The notes under the pieces were generated by a model. The model worked only from the letters and a program-made list of their open reading frames with translations. It was not told the origin of the DNA and did not search any database. The translations under genes and the position numbers were made by a program. From the NCBI GenBank assembly GCA_026826555.1, contig JAKSZT010038599.1, positions 67,634 to 131,633 of the forward strand: a DNA stretch of 64,000 nt. The letters are read 5' to 3'. Of the stretch, positions 11,696 to 24,405 are shown piece by piece. Source of the DNA: Tolypeutes matacus. Taxonomy: Eukaryota > Chordata > Mammalia > Cingulata > Chlamyphoridae. Within the stretch, counting starts at the first letter, position 1. Each line of letters opens with the position of its first letter.

Positions 11696-12600
11696 GTTGA
11701 AGAAAAGCATTGTACTCCAAACAGAATAAATCCTAATAACCTACGCTAATACACATAATAATCAGAATGTCAAATGCCAAAGATAGAGACAAAATTCTTA
11801 AGGCAACAAGAGGAAATGATCCATCACATATTAGAGATCCTCAATAAGACTAACTGATGATTTCATCAGCAACCACAGAAATGAGAAGGCAGTGGTTTGA
11901 TATAATTGAGGTTCTGAAAGAGAAAAACTGCCAGACAAAAATTCTTTATCTGGCAAATCTGCCCTTCAAAAATGAGGGAGAGTTTAAAATATTCACAGAT
12001 AAATAGAGCTGACGAGTCAATTAAGGAAGTTCTTCAGGTTGAAAGAAAAAGACAGGAGAGAGTGGCTTGGAGTCATGTGAAGAAATGAAGATCTTCAGTA
12101 GGAGTAACTAAAAAGAGTAAATGCAAAACCCAGTAGTACTGTATCCTCAATATACAATCTATTATTTAATTCCTGTAAGAGTCAGAATACAATTGAACAA
12201 TGAAAAGGCACACTTCCTGATGATGGAATTGCAAAAGTAAAAGAGGTTATGTGGGAAATAAGCAACATAAAGAGTGGAAACAAAGGGATATGAGAGCAGA
12301 GAATATGTAAGCTACTAAAGCTAACTTGGTAGCTATTCAAATTATTGGCTTATAGATATAAGTTGTGTAATACAAACCCCAGGGTAACCAAAAAGAAGTA
12401 TTTAAAAATATATACAGAAACAGAAATGAGAAAGGGATCAGTCAGATACATCACAAAAGATCAACTCCAAAGAAAAGGAGGTTGAAATAATGGAAAACAG
12501 AGACAAAAAAAGACATGACATATAAAAACCAAAGGACAAAATGGCAGAAGTAAGTACTACATTTAAAGTAATAACACTGAATGTTAATGGATGGTATTCT
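11693..12600 (+). mobile_element. L1 retrotransposon, ORF1 end to ORF2 start
   Basis: Continuation of the L1 broken at 9,195. The ORF1 C-terminal domain is recognisable from nucleotide landmarks ('gccaaagatagagacaaaat', 'gagatcctcaataagact', 'ctgccagacaaaaattcttt', 'cttcaaaaatgagggaga'). The intergenic part and the start of ORF2 follow near 12,570-12,594, where the frame reads ITLNVNG, the usual start of the endonuclease domain. It stops there, replaced by family X copy C. Internal stops are present. Confidence 0.75.
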
Positions 12601-12605
12601 CTTGC

Positions 12606-13134
12606 TCACATATGGTGATTCTTGCAATGCAAGAAATTATAACAATGAGGTGGAGCCAGTGGCCACTTGACAGTTTTTTGGGTAGGGAGGGGATGAGCAG
12701 TTGAAATACAGGGGCTTCTTTGGGAGTTGGAGGTTGTCCTGAGTACTGTTGTGGCAATGGATGTAGGCCATTTTAAATCAGCACACACCACTCAGAACTG
12801 AGTGGGAGAGAGTGTGGTCTACAGTGTGAACTGTGGTCTATGGTTGGTGGCAAGGCTCCAGGAGGTGTAAGTTCATTGAGGTTGGTGGGTCACACTGTGG
12901 GAGATGTTTGTGTGGGATGCGGTGGGAGGTGTGGGAGGTGGGCAACATGGGAATCCCAGTGGGTTCCGTGTAATATTTTAGGTAATCTAAGCACCTCTTA
13001 AAATATATGTATATATATATATAAATAACATTTTTGTAAGCAAATACACATATATGCATATATATTTATATATCATTTTGCAAATGTTTGTATGTATTGT
13101 GAGAATTTTGATTTTTACCCATAAAAAAAAAAAA
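12606..13134 (+). mobile_element. Family X retroelement, copy C (3' end with poly(A))
   Basis: Starts by about 12,640 at 'gaggtggagccagtggccac' and runs to a poly(A) at 13,122-13,134. The 3' half ('taatctaagcacctctt', the AT run, 'ttttgtaagcaaatacaca', 'gagaattttgatttttaccc') is almost identical to the minus-strand text at 52,800-52,990. The terminal poly(A) shows the family moves through RNA by L1-type priming. No clear target-site duplication was found, so its left edge is approximate. Confidence 0.7.
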
Positions 13135-14117
13135 GGGACATGTAATTAATTTAACCTTACACATGATTTTATTATTTGTATATATTGCTTATATAACTCA
13201 CATGATTGAAATTATCCATAGGAGTGTAATAAATCACCGACCCTATTCACCACAAAGCTTTGTGCCTAATCTAAATTGACAGTGTCAAGAAAGAAGCAAC
13301 TTGTGGAAAAGTACAAGAAGTTGTTAACTTCTTTCTACTGGCCTGAACTGTAGTCCTTTAAACAATTCCACAAATAATTGCAAAATCAATTTGGACAATA
13401 ATGTGTCTTTGAACCACATTTAGCTGATTTCAGGGAAATTTGATTTTATCTTCTCAGATTGAACACAAATGATACCCACTTTACATTAAAAAAAAAAAAA
13501 TCATATGGAAAGGACTGCCCAGACATCTGCTCTCTTTTTTGCCTTCAAAATATTGGCAGATAAGGAAACTTTTCTTGAAAACCAAGTCCCAACTATTTAG
13601 TAAAATTTAATTAATATGCCATGCTTGGTGATATAACTTTAATCTGCTCTACTTACTTGAGATCATAGTAATCACAGATTGTAAAAGGTTTAACTTGGTC
13701 AATTATTTGAGAAATTAGATATCAAGATTATTTTGATAAAGTGACAAAATGATTTTCTCAGATGTGTGTGGGGGGCAGGTTAATGTGCTTCATAGGAAAA
13801 CATGATCATTTCAGAGAGTATCATTTATTTTATAATTCATTTTTCTAGAACCTCTTAAAAGAAATAAATGCTTATCCAGTACAGTCTTAAATTATAGATA
13901 CCATGTGAAGGAATTTGATATTTACTGGGAAGTCACACCCCTGTGGTAATTCCATGATTTTCTTTGAGTGATTCAGAGCATTGTACAGCAGTAAAGACAC
14001 TATCCTGTAGAAATCCTTTATTCTATTGATCAGAAAAATACTGAATTTACAAGTAAGAGGTAAAGCTTTGAGATAAAAAGAATATTCACAAAATATAATA
14101 TGTTCACAGTTGAAATC
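13135..14117. other. Unassigned DNA, possible conserved block at 13.2-13.45 kb
   Basis: No repeat or gene is recognised. About 13,200-13,450 is non-repetitive and contains 'caaagctttgtg', 'aacaattccacaaataattg' and 'ggacaataatg', which resemble SOX and homeodomain cores. This is suggestive of a regulatory element only by composition. Confidence 0.4.
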
Positions 14118-14250
14118 ATGCAGCCTAAGATTTGAATTCAGATTCTCCTACTATCTAATAACTCTGATATTTGGCCCAAGCCACTTAACCAGTCTCAACT
14201 TCAACTCCTTCCTTTGTAAAAGAAGAAAATTAAAGTACATGAGAATTAAT
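14118..14250 (+). repeat. MIR SINE fragment
   Basis: Forward MIR core: 'gatttgaattcagattctcc', 'ggcccaagccacttaacc', 'cttcctttgtaaaagaa'. Short and diverged. Confidence 0.6.
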
Positions 14251-14287
14251 ATATAATGTACTTAGGGTGGAAACTGAAATATAGTAA

Positions 14288-14515
14288 TAAAAATCATTAA
14301 CAAATATAGACTACTGACTTTGTGCCGGGAAGTGTTCAAAGTAATTTATATATATTATCTCTGGAGAACGTATAATTATGATCTTCACTTTACAGACGAC
14401 GAAACTCAGGCACTAAGGGGTTAAATAATTTGACCAAGATCCCCCAGATAAGAAATGGGAGAACCAGATCTGACTTTATAACACCCATATTTTAGTTGGT
14501 GCTAAATTATCTCTC
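14288..14515 (-). repeat. MIR SINE
   Basis: Reverse-orientation MIR with the classic 'ttcactttacagacgacga', 'aactcaggcactaaggggtt' and 'ttgaccaagatcccccaga' series. It lies just right of a forward MIR fragment, so two MIRs sit head to head here. Confidence 0.82.
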
Positions 14516-17500
14516 TCCTTAAGAACTCAAAGATTAGTAGCTATTGTCATTGTTTATCTTCCACTAAAATAATGTCTTCTTATGAATCAAGCACAGAGTT
14601 ATAATACTGAAAAGCCATTTCTTACTTCTTTGACCAGATAACATAATCCTTGGTATATAATAAATGCCCAGTATGGAATTTTTTTTCTTTTCTTCTTATT
14701 TTATTGCTGACACAGAAACCAAGACTTGACAGTTATTTGTGAAAACTGCAACACAAAGTGGGAGAGGAAAAACGAAGTAGATTATTAATAATGTCTTTAA
14801 ATATTTTGTTCTATAAATCGCTAATTTTACCACTGTCTTTTATTTATAGAACTCTACTATCTTAATATCTTTCAAAAATGCCATTTTAATTAACATTGCT
14901 CACATTATTTTTTTTCTCAGCACAAAGTACTACTTTCCTAATTCAAGTTTGAATCCATTAAAACTATTAATTAGCTGACCCACAGCCTTCTTCTTTTCAA
15001 GGTCTATAATTCCTCTTCTCTCCTTTTCTCGAATTTCCATTATAAATGTTTTTAATTAATTTCATGCCATCTCTTTGATTTCATTCCAAGTCGTCTCCAG
15101 CTATCATTATTGGTTTTGTCCCAGATGGGTACTAAACAATGGAAAAGAATCCCCTGATTCAAGAATCATGGGATGATTTCAAGATGTAAAATTGATTTAA
15201 TTATTAAAAGATAAAAGCTTCTCTAATCTACAGATAGCTCAGTGGCTCCTCAGAAGGATATTTGTCTTCATGGGAGGACATAGTCTATAAATGCTGTGGC
15301 TATGGGTAACATATCCATCTGTTATCTTCTCTAGAGTGTTTCTTGCCCTACGGTTTTGATGTACCCAGCATCTTCACTCCTGCATGTATTCATTCACTCA
15401 GACATTCCTCAGAGCACGTAAAGAACACCAACCATATATCAAGTACTGTCTCAAGTCAGAGTCACAAAGAAGAAACTGAAATAATTTTTGAATTTGAAGG
15501 ACTTGGAATTTACTGGAAATGAAACTACATTTTGTTTGACAATGTATAAAACTATGTTTTCCCCACCTGCAATTCCCCAAGAGAATTGTTATTATTTGTT
15601 TTTTAATTGCAAATAACTAAAGCTCAGCCACAATAAATGACAAAAAAAAAAAAAAAAAAAAAAAGGAAAATAATATTTTCAAAGGAGTTCAGACTGAATT
15701 GATAAATGTGCTTTCTGATTCTGTTTTTGGGCATTTTTTAGTAATATTACTATTCTGTTGGAAGCACATCTGTTACCTTATTAAACTGAATTTTATGGCA
15801 TTAAAAATCATCCATTTGATAAATTCTAGTTAACCAAATGAAATATTCACTTTTCATTATTTTCCCTCATATGTATAATAAATAGGTTCATAGCATCAAC
15901 GTTGATAATCTTGAACATATGAAAAAAATAGATCTTGTTTTGCTTTTTCTGTTCTTTTTTAAATTGTGATCTTGCCAAATTTGCCAAAGCAAAAGTTTTC
16001 TCAATGAAAATACCCAGTTATGTTCCCAGAAACAAATAATTTTAGCTTTTAATATGATTAAAAGTTAAAATTTTCTTAGTAAAAATTTAGAATCCTAAAT
16101 GCAATATAAATTAAAATCCATAATTCTTCATGAATACAAAAATATTGACATATTTACATAGTTTAATTCAAAAAATGTAATGTCCTTGAATACATCCACA
16201 TACTCCCTTTTTATAGAATTCAGAACATACTGTAAACACATTTTTATTAACCTGCTATTTTCATTACAAATATATAATTGATATTTTTGTTAATAATGTC
16301 AATAAATGAATGCCTTTTCCATATAGTATTCCTTTATATAAATATAAGTAATTTATTTAAGCAATCCTCAATTTATAGGCAATTGTTTTATTTTCAGAGT
16401 TTTTCTTTGTATTTAAATCACATTATGATAAACATTCTCCTAAATGGCCATTACTAGTCATGGCTTTGCTTTTGAAATATTTATTTTATATATTGCTAAT
16501 TATGCTCTTAAATAGTTAAATTAATTATGGTTCCAGCTGCAGGTTTCTGATTGTTCCTCCCTGTGACTGATTAATAAATGTTTATATGTGTGTGTATGTG
16601 TTTGTATGTGACTAAAACCATGTATATTTATAAAATATGTGTGTGTGTATATATATACACATACGGTGACTACTGATATGCAAGTGTTTATGCTTATTAG
16701 TTGTAAAACGTTCCAGCATAATACTTTTTCATTTTTCTTTCTTGGCTAGTAAAATTAGAAAATAGAATAAAATGTATCAGGTTCTTGAAGTTATAAAAAA
16801 ATAAATAAGTGTTGTTTTCAGATGTCTGTGTCATTCTGTTGATCTGAAATGAAACAACAAAGTAAGTAAGCATAAGTAGAACTCTATGAATTCCAATGCA
16901 AGAATTATTTTCTTGGTTTTTCTATCAAACAGCATTCAATAACCTTATGATGTCTATTTCAACAGCTTCTGTTTTAAAAATTGATTTGTTTTCCTATAAG
17001 AAAAATGGAGCTTAGTTTATCCATCATAAACTTGCTACTATTTGATCTAAGATATAGACTTTTATTTTGAATCCCTGTTAATCCATATACTTCATATCAT
17101 TTTATTCATGTCTGAAATAACATGTAGAAGGTAAGGGAGACAAGACTCTTGTAAACCAAAACAAATTCATTAAACTCACTGCTTCAGTTTGAGAATTGTT
17201 AGGGCAACTAAACTTCCAAAAAATACATGAAATAAAAAGACTCACTCTAAGAGACGAATTAAGTAGTCATAGCAACTACTACTTCAAACCAAATATTGGT
17301 GCCCAATGTTTCTTTACTTCCTACAGACCTAAGATTTTTGAAATATTATTGCCATCTTTCTACAAGTTTTATTTTTATTGCTTAAAAATATAAAGTACAG
17401 ATGTGCCAAGGTGTCTCCAGTGTTTTTTCTGCCAGTAGATAAAGATGAGCAAACATGAGGATGGTGTTGATTGTACTATTTCCTCACAGGCTTTGGAAAC

Positions 17501-17679
17501 AATATATTTAATATCTATTTAAAACTGAAAAGGTGCCTTGGAAACAGCAGCAACAAAAAAATAATAAATCATCTTTGGGAAGATCAAAGTTTTGTCTTTG
17601 TTTTATTTTGGTTTTTTTTTTTTTAATTCAGATTTATCTCTAACAGTAACAATTTCAGCATTTGCTTTTCTTAGATTTT
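14516..17679. other. Unassigned AT-rich DNA, probably with decayed L1 pieces
   Basis: No gene is supported. A poly(A) run at 15,643-15,664 preceded by 'caataaatgac' could be the tail of a retro-insertion, but no target-site duplication was found. About 16,180-16,480 resembles a minus-strand old L1 3' end ('tttccatatagtattcc', 'tgataaacattctcc') but is too decayed to be sure. TG/TA-rich short tracts occur at 16,580-16,665. The 15,398-15,580 and 17,196-17,393 frames show no domain. Confidence 0.45.
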
Positions 17680-18194
17680 TAGTTTCCTAACCGTTGCCAA
17701 GGCAATATACCAGAAATGGGTTGGTTTTTACAATGGGGATTTATTAAGTTAAAAGCTTACAGTTCTGAGGCCAAGAAAAAGTACAAATCAAAACTTCATC
17801 AGGCAATGGTTTTCCTCTTGAAAACCAGCACATGGATGCATCTGCTTCTCTTCTAGTTTTCATTGTTTCAGCCTCTGGCCTTCTCTCTCCCAGTTTCCAT
17901 TGATTTCAGCTTCTGGCTCTTGTGGCTTTCTCTCTCAGTTCTGCGGGTTCCTCTTTGAGCTCCTAGAGGTTTCTCTCTGTTCTTGTAGCTTCTGCTGAAT
18001 TCAGTTTATATAGGATTCCAGTAAGAGGATTAATACCCACCCTGGGTTAGGCCTTACTGGAGTAATCTAATCAAACCAACCTCACTGAATCTTACTTGAT
18101 CAAAGGATCACAGCAAAAATAGGTTCACACGCATAGGAATGTACCAATTTAAGAACATAATTTTCTGGGATCCACAAAAAACTCAAACTACTAC
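17680..18194 (-). repeat. MaLR/ERVL-like LTR, xenarthran-type copy 1
   Basis: One of four minus-strand copies of an LTR family in the window (others at 35.76, 45.55 and 47.80 kb). On the plus strand it opens with 'tttagtttcctaa' and 'aatgggttggtttttaca', has 'gatttattaagttaaaag' (the sense strand carries the AATAAA-type signal here), 'taggattccagtaagaggat' and ends near 'ttaagaacataattttctgg'. The arrangement resembles MLT1 LTRs, but the sequence is a distinct family. No internal region is attached. Confidence 0.68.
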
Positions 18195-20469
18195 AGAATT
18201 CCTTTATATGTTTTCTCTTCTTCTTCTTTTTTTTTTTTTTTTTTACAGTTTTGCCTACAGTAAAATATACGTTGTCTTCTCTGGGTATTTTATGCCTAAT
18301 CCTGAGACAATATCTATCTGTTATTTGCACACTGTACTTTCTTTATGGAGAGTTCAATCCCATTCAACATCTCTGACCCATGACTACACTCTGATAAATA
18401 AAGTTAAAGACTGAAGATACTACTTCAATGCTCTAAAGTGAAAACTGGGAGACAGAAAAAAATGTTCAACTGTATTTTGTGACTTCTATCTTGTCACATT
18501 GCAAGTCTCTGTACAGAATCACCATGCCACACTGCCTCCTCATCCTGACATCTTGTATCTTCTTTAGATTGTGTTTTACTAGGTTTATCTCCTGAAACTC
18601 TATACCTTATAATCTTAGGGCTCCCTCATTCCTGGTAGGACTTTCAGGAACAGGATAAATTCTAGGAGAAAGGGGTATGCAGTTGATAAATCAGTGTAAC
18701 TATTCTGGCCTTAGGGAAAAGAGCACTCTTATTCCATGATGCTTTTTTCTGAGATTAGCCTGTCTAGACCTATTTTTATGAATGAAGTAGAACAATTTTC
18801 AAAGCCAAAATTAGGATGTTAGTGTAACAGAATTTTCTTCCATAACCTGCTCTTTTTTGCAGGGGGTGGGAAGGGTGTGTGGAATTTAAGTGTTGAAAAG
18901 CAAATTGCACATCTAGACATGTTAAAGGGCCTTAGAAAAATCTTAGGGCATAGATTGAACATCACTTCTTTAGAAGATCCCTGAATGATGGCAAAGGATG
19001 ACAAGTGGTGTGCAGTGCTCATTTACACGATTACAGATGGTTGGGAGCATCGTCTCAGTTCTTCTCCTGTGTGTTGCTCAGTGCCTAAAGAGACCGCCTT
19101 GGACAATCAGTCCACAGGGCAGTGCAGTCTCTAGTCCCCTCACTGTGATTCCGCAGGTCTAAATCCTTCCTGTAGGGTCCAACCAATGGCCTCATTTGAT
19201 GCCCCACCAACTACCCTATCAAACTATTTTCCTCCTATCTTCCCAGGTAAGGTCGCTCATTTTGGTTTCCCCAGGGACTGGGGTAGACTGGATCTTTCTT
19301 TACATGATTTCCAGTACTTAGCTGTGGTACAGACCTCATTCTCTACTGCATTTAATGATATGCTTTTGTATTTTTTGAGCCTTTTATTCTGAGTCTGAAT
19401 GCTACAAAGCAAATATTTTGGCTTTTAAAAATTCTGTGTTTGGGGAGGACTTCAAGAATCTATTCTGAAAGTATCCTCATTGTTCAGGAAGTAGCACAGA
19501 CACCTCAATCTGACTGTGGGAATGGTCACTCACAGAGACATGAGAAAAGACAAAGAATAAATATAATAATTCAAAATGTTATCTACATATTTTTGCTAAG
19601 TAGAAAGAAGCCAATAAGGCATTTTGTTTAGACAGTTAAAAGGAATCCTTATAGCTGAGTTATTTTAGCTCAATTCACCAAGGTAGGAAACTACTAAGAT
19701 AAAAGTGTAAGTGCTTTCTTAAACACTTGTTTCTCAGGATATTGATGCTCTTTTCAAGTAAAATGAAATAAAAGTTTAAAAAGAGGGTAATGTTTTATGA
19801 ACTGACATTTGAGGAATGCAATGTTAAATGAGGCTTAACATGTTCTAGGATCATGTGACAATTCAGCCATTAAGACATTTACATGCAGTATAGACATTTA
19901 CATGATTGAATAAATGGGATAATCTGAGCATATTTTCCCAAAGAACTCTAATGTTCAGAGTTCATGTCTCTTCCCCAGCCACCACTTACATTATGTTTAT
20001 GCAGAAGAAAAATTTAGATATAAGAGATAAAATAGCAGTTGTCATTTTGAGACATGTTATTTAAAGTAAATAAATGATGTACAGTTTTCAGGGCATTTTC
20101 CTTTTATAATTCCTCCACAATAATTTGTCACCAAGATCTCCTGGTCAAGGGTACAAAGATGTTGAGGCCCTACACTCTCATACTCTATGAGAATATGCCA
20201 CCAGTATTTGCTTCATGCATACATAGGGAGAAAAAAATACCTACTAATTGGAGACAAAGTCACACATTGAGTAATTTTGATTGTTTATATTATAGGAAAA
20301 ATAGTTACATGAAAATTATGTAAACAGATGTATGACAGGTTTCTCTCTATTGATAAATTAAAACCCAAATCTAAAGGATTATTATATATTAAGCACAAAC
20401 TAAATAAAGTATACAAATTATTCCACTCTCAATCTCATGCCCTTAAGGCAATGATTCCACTGTGTTAAT
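18195..20469. other. Unassigned non-coding DNA
   Basis: No repeat or gene is recognised. A T-run at 18,228-18,244 generates the overlapping frames at 18,100-18,414. The segment 19,020-19,300 is less AT-rich than its surroundings and non-repetitive to my eye; the frame at 19,186-19,392 has no recognised domain. Confidence 0.45.
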
Positions 20470-20815
20470 ATGTAGCTTTCATTTTTATATATTTAGATAA
20501 AATTGATATATAAAGATACATATATATGTGTGTGTGTGTGTGTCTTAACTAAGAAATGCCAAATTCCTATTGCATTAGAGGAAGGATGTCATATCCCTTC
20601 AACCTCATGATCATTTGACATTATAAACCTTTCTAATTTTGCTAGAGTAATAGGAATAAAGAGATATCATTTTCTTTAATTTCCATTTATCTGATTACTA
20701 ATGATTTGGAGTATCTCTTAACATACTTGTATTTCCTCATCTGTAATTGTTCACATTCTTTTCTATTTGTCCACTGAGACTGACATCTTTAATTTCTTTA
20801 TTTCCAGGAATGAAC
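20470..20815 (-). mobile_element. Old L1 3'-end fragment
   Basis: Minus-strand L1 text typical of the ORF2 end and 3' UTR: 'gagatatcattttctttaat', 'tccatttatctgattacta', 'ttttctatttgtccactgag'. Preceded by a (TG)n tract at 20,526-20,543. Diverged, no coding capacity. Confidence 0.55.
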
Positions 20816-20919
20816 CATCAATTTTAGATAGTAAGATTTTTTGTTTTCAAACATTGCAAATATCAATTCTTATTCTCTAATCTATTACCTGATTAATTGT
20901 GTTCTTATTTAGCAAAACT

Positions 20920-23900
20920 GCTTCATCATGTCAGAAGTATGCTATATTCCAAAGGCACTGCATGAGTTTATCAATTTATATAGACAGAAATCAGGGGAAT
21001 ATGTGTGGGAATGGATATTAGGGGTGTGAAATAATGGTGGAAAGAATATAAAGTTGGTTCAGGCTGAAATTTATTGATATGGTCCACTAAGCAAATATTC
21101 TGGATTCAAAGCTCTAGCTCAAGTAGTTAGAAAGGGATCTAACAATCTGTTTGAGTGGCTGGCTAAAACATGGATCAAAAGATAGCTAACATTTTCTGAG
21201 GTCTAAATGCCAGAACTAATCTGGTATACTGTAGATGAGGGAATCCAAAGGCCTAGAGAGATTGCAATAGTAGAATGGATTTATAATTTACAACCTGTTC
21301 ACCCACCCCAGGTACATCGAGGATACATCTTTCACCAAGACTGTGAGGAATAAATTTGTTAGAGTAACTCATTCTTCCCCGAAGAGCTTGTTATTGTGTT
21401 TCTCTGTAGTCAGATATTACCTTGGGAACTGCTGTCACTGCACTGGAATCCTTAAGCACTATGGAGATAATTGGATCCCAGGCAAGTAGAAGCAAAGTAG
21501 CAGTACTTAATCTCCAAAGACATGGTGGGCACGGCTACCACCATGAAAAGCAGACTCAAAGCAGCAATCAAAAGAGTTTGATTCACATAGACCTATGGCA
21601 GTAGCTAATAGATCATGGGGTATCTAGAAGTAAAATAGATGGGCAGTGTCCTAAATTCCTGCTTGATCTGTATAAGCAGAAGAGTTCTAGGTCAAATGAA
21701 CAAAAGCCTAATTGTACAAAAACAGAGAGTTACAGCCCCTTAATCAATTCCCAGACACGAGACAGTTTACAGAACCAGAGCCCTTGAATGAGAGGAAGAC
21801 CAGGTCCCCTTAGGAAGGATCCTGTTACACTGTCAAAGATTTATACTGTTAATCTTCCTCCCAGCCTTCTCCAAAGTAACCTAAGGCCTTTTACCAGGGT
21901 AACTGTGCACTGGGGAAAAGGAAATGATCAGGCATTTCAGGGATTATTAGACATTAGCTCAGAAGTGATTCTAATTCTAGAAGACCCAAAACATCACTGT
22001 GGTCTACCAATAAGAGTAGGGGCTTATGTACATCAGGTGATTTATGGAGTTTTAGCTCTAGTGGGTCTGTGAATCCATTCTGTGGTTATTTCCCCACTTC
22101 TAGAAGCATAAGTGGAATAGACATACTCAGAAACTGAAAAAATACCCACACTGGTTCTCTGATTTGTGAAGTGAGGAATATTATGATGGGAAAGTCCACA
22201 TGGAAGTCACTAGAACTGCTCCTACCTAGCAAATTAGGAAATCAAAAGCAATACTGATTCCTGGAGGGATTGCAGAGATCGGTGCTATCATCAAGGACTT
22301 GAAGGATGAAGTGGTAGTGATCCTATCACATCCCCATTCAACTGCCCTATTTGACCTCTGCAGAAAACAGATGGATCTTGGAGGATGACAGTGGATTATC
22401 ATAAACTTAGGTGGTAACTCTCTTGCAGATGCTGTGCCAGGTGTAGTATCTAGTACCTGGTATGCAGCTGTGGATCTGGCAAATGCTTTTTCCTCAATTG
22501 TTCTTAGTACGGATTACCAGAAACAGTTTGCTTTCAGCTGGCAAGACTAGCAATATACCTTCACTTTCCTATCACAAGGGTGTATCAACTCTCCAGCCCT
22601 ATGTCATAATATTGTTTGCAGGTAACTTGATCACCTCTTCCTCCCATAAGACATAACAATATCACAACATGATAATGTCATGTTGATTGGACCTAGTGAC
22701 AAGAAGTACCAACTACTCTATACTTATTGGTAACACTTTTGCATGAGAGAATATGGGAGATAAATCCAACAACAGTACAGGGGCCTTTCCTCTCGGTGAA
22801 ATTTCTAGGTGTCCAGTGGTGTGGGGCATATCAAGATATCCCTTCTAAAGTGAAGGATAAGCTGTTGCATTTGGCCCTTCCTACAACCATTAAAAGAAAC
22901 ATAACATCTAGTTGGCCCATTTGGATTTTGGAGACAACCTATGTCTATATGCTACTCCAGCCCATTTATCAAGCTACCAGAAAAACTGCTACTTTTGAGT
23001 GGCAACCAGAACAAAAGGAGGCTCTGTGACATGTTCAGGCTGTCATAGAGCCATTTGAAAGGTGCACTGCCATATGATCTAGCAGATCCAATGGTAAAGG
23101 AAGTGTCAGTGGCAAATATAGATGCCATTTGGAGCATTTGGCAGGCCTCTATAGGAGAATCACAAGGCAGACCCTTGGGATTTTGGAACAGATAATTACT
23201 CTCCTTTTGAGAAACAGCTTTTGGCCTGCAAATGGACCTTAGTAGAGACCAATGCTTAACCATGGGGCACCAAGTTACTGTGAGACCTGAGTTGCCTATC
23301 ATGATCTGTGTTGTTGGACTTGCCAAATCATAAAATTGGAGGTGTATAGTAGGTGTATAAAATGGAAGTGGTCTATACAAGATAGTGCTTGAGCCAGTCC
23401 TGAAGACAAATATAAGTACATGAGTAAGTGGTCCAAATGCCCATGTCTACTACTCCTGCCACATTACCTTCTCTTTCTTATCCCAGAGTTATGGCCTCTT
23501 GGGGAGTTTCTTAAAATCAGTTTACTGAGGAAGAGAAAACTCAAACATTTTTTTACAGATGGTTCTACATAATTATGCAGGTACTACCTGAAAGTGGACA
23601 TCTTCAGCACTGCAGCCCCTTTTGGGGACAACCTCCCAGTGGGCAGAACTTTGAGTGGTGTACCTGGCTGTTCATTTTGCTTGGAAGAAGAAATGGCCAG
23701 AGGTGCATTTGTACACTGATTCATGGGCTGTTGCCAATGGTTTAACTGGATGATAAGGGACTTGAATGGAAGATGATTGGAAAACTGGTAACCAAAGGTA
23801 TGTGGCTAGACATTTCTGAGTGGGCAAAAAAACATGAAAATATTTTGTCCCACATTACTGCTCACTAGAGGGTGACTTTGGCAGAGGAATATTTTAATAA

Positions 23901-24405
23901 CCAATTGGATAAGATGCCCCATTCAGGGGATAACTGTGAGCCTCTTTCCCCAGCCACTCCTGTCATTGCCTAATGGGCTCACGTACAAAGTGGCTATTGT
24001 GGTAGAGATGGAGGTTATACATGGGCTCAGCAACATTGACTTCCCCTCACAGAGGCTGGCCTGGTTAATCTGCCAGAAGCAAAGGTGGACACTCAGCCCC
24101 TAATATAGTACCATTCCCCAAGGTAACCATCTGCTACCTGGTGTCAGGTTGATTACATTGAACTACTTACATCATAGAAGGGGCAGCATTTTGTTCTAAC
24201 TTGAATAGACACATGCTCTGGATATGGGTTTTCCCTCCCTACATGGAATGTTTCTGCCAAATGTGCACTTATGAATGCCTTATTCACCATCATGGTACTC
24301 CACAGAGCATTGCTTCTGATCAAGGAATCCACTTCACAGCAAATGATTTGTGGAAATGGGCACATGTTCATGGATTTCACTGTTTTTAACCATGTTCCCT
24401 GTAAT
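20920..24405 (+). mobile_element. ERVL-type endogenous retrovirus, internal region, decayed
   Basis: Old provirus remnant read forward. Gag-like text spans about 20,930-21,700. A protease region follows at about 21,940, where the active-site stretch reads LLDISSEV instead of the usual Asp-Thr-Gly core. Reverse transcriptase starts near 22,377 (frame WRMTVDYHKLR). At its catalytic loop (about 22,665) the frame reads QHDN where Y-x-D-D is expected, so it is catalytically dead. RNase H is marked by FTDGS near 23,550. Integrase core shows at 24,285-24,345 as a D-Q-G-containing segment, then the element stops, so the rest of integrase is missing. Many stops and frameshifts separate short open pieces. 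No env is seen, as usual for ERVL. No 5' LTR was found; an LTR follows directly at 24,405. Confidence 0.85.

Noticed and set aside
15643..15664. Poly(A) tail of a processed pseudogene
   Set aside because: AATAAA precedes the A-run but no target-site duplication and no recognisable coding sequence upstream was found.
22952..23380. 142-codon minus-strand frame
   Set aside because: Antisense to the ERVL pol remnant, which is recognisable on the plus strand.
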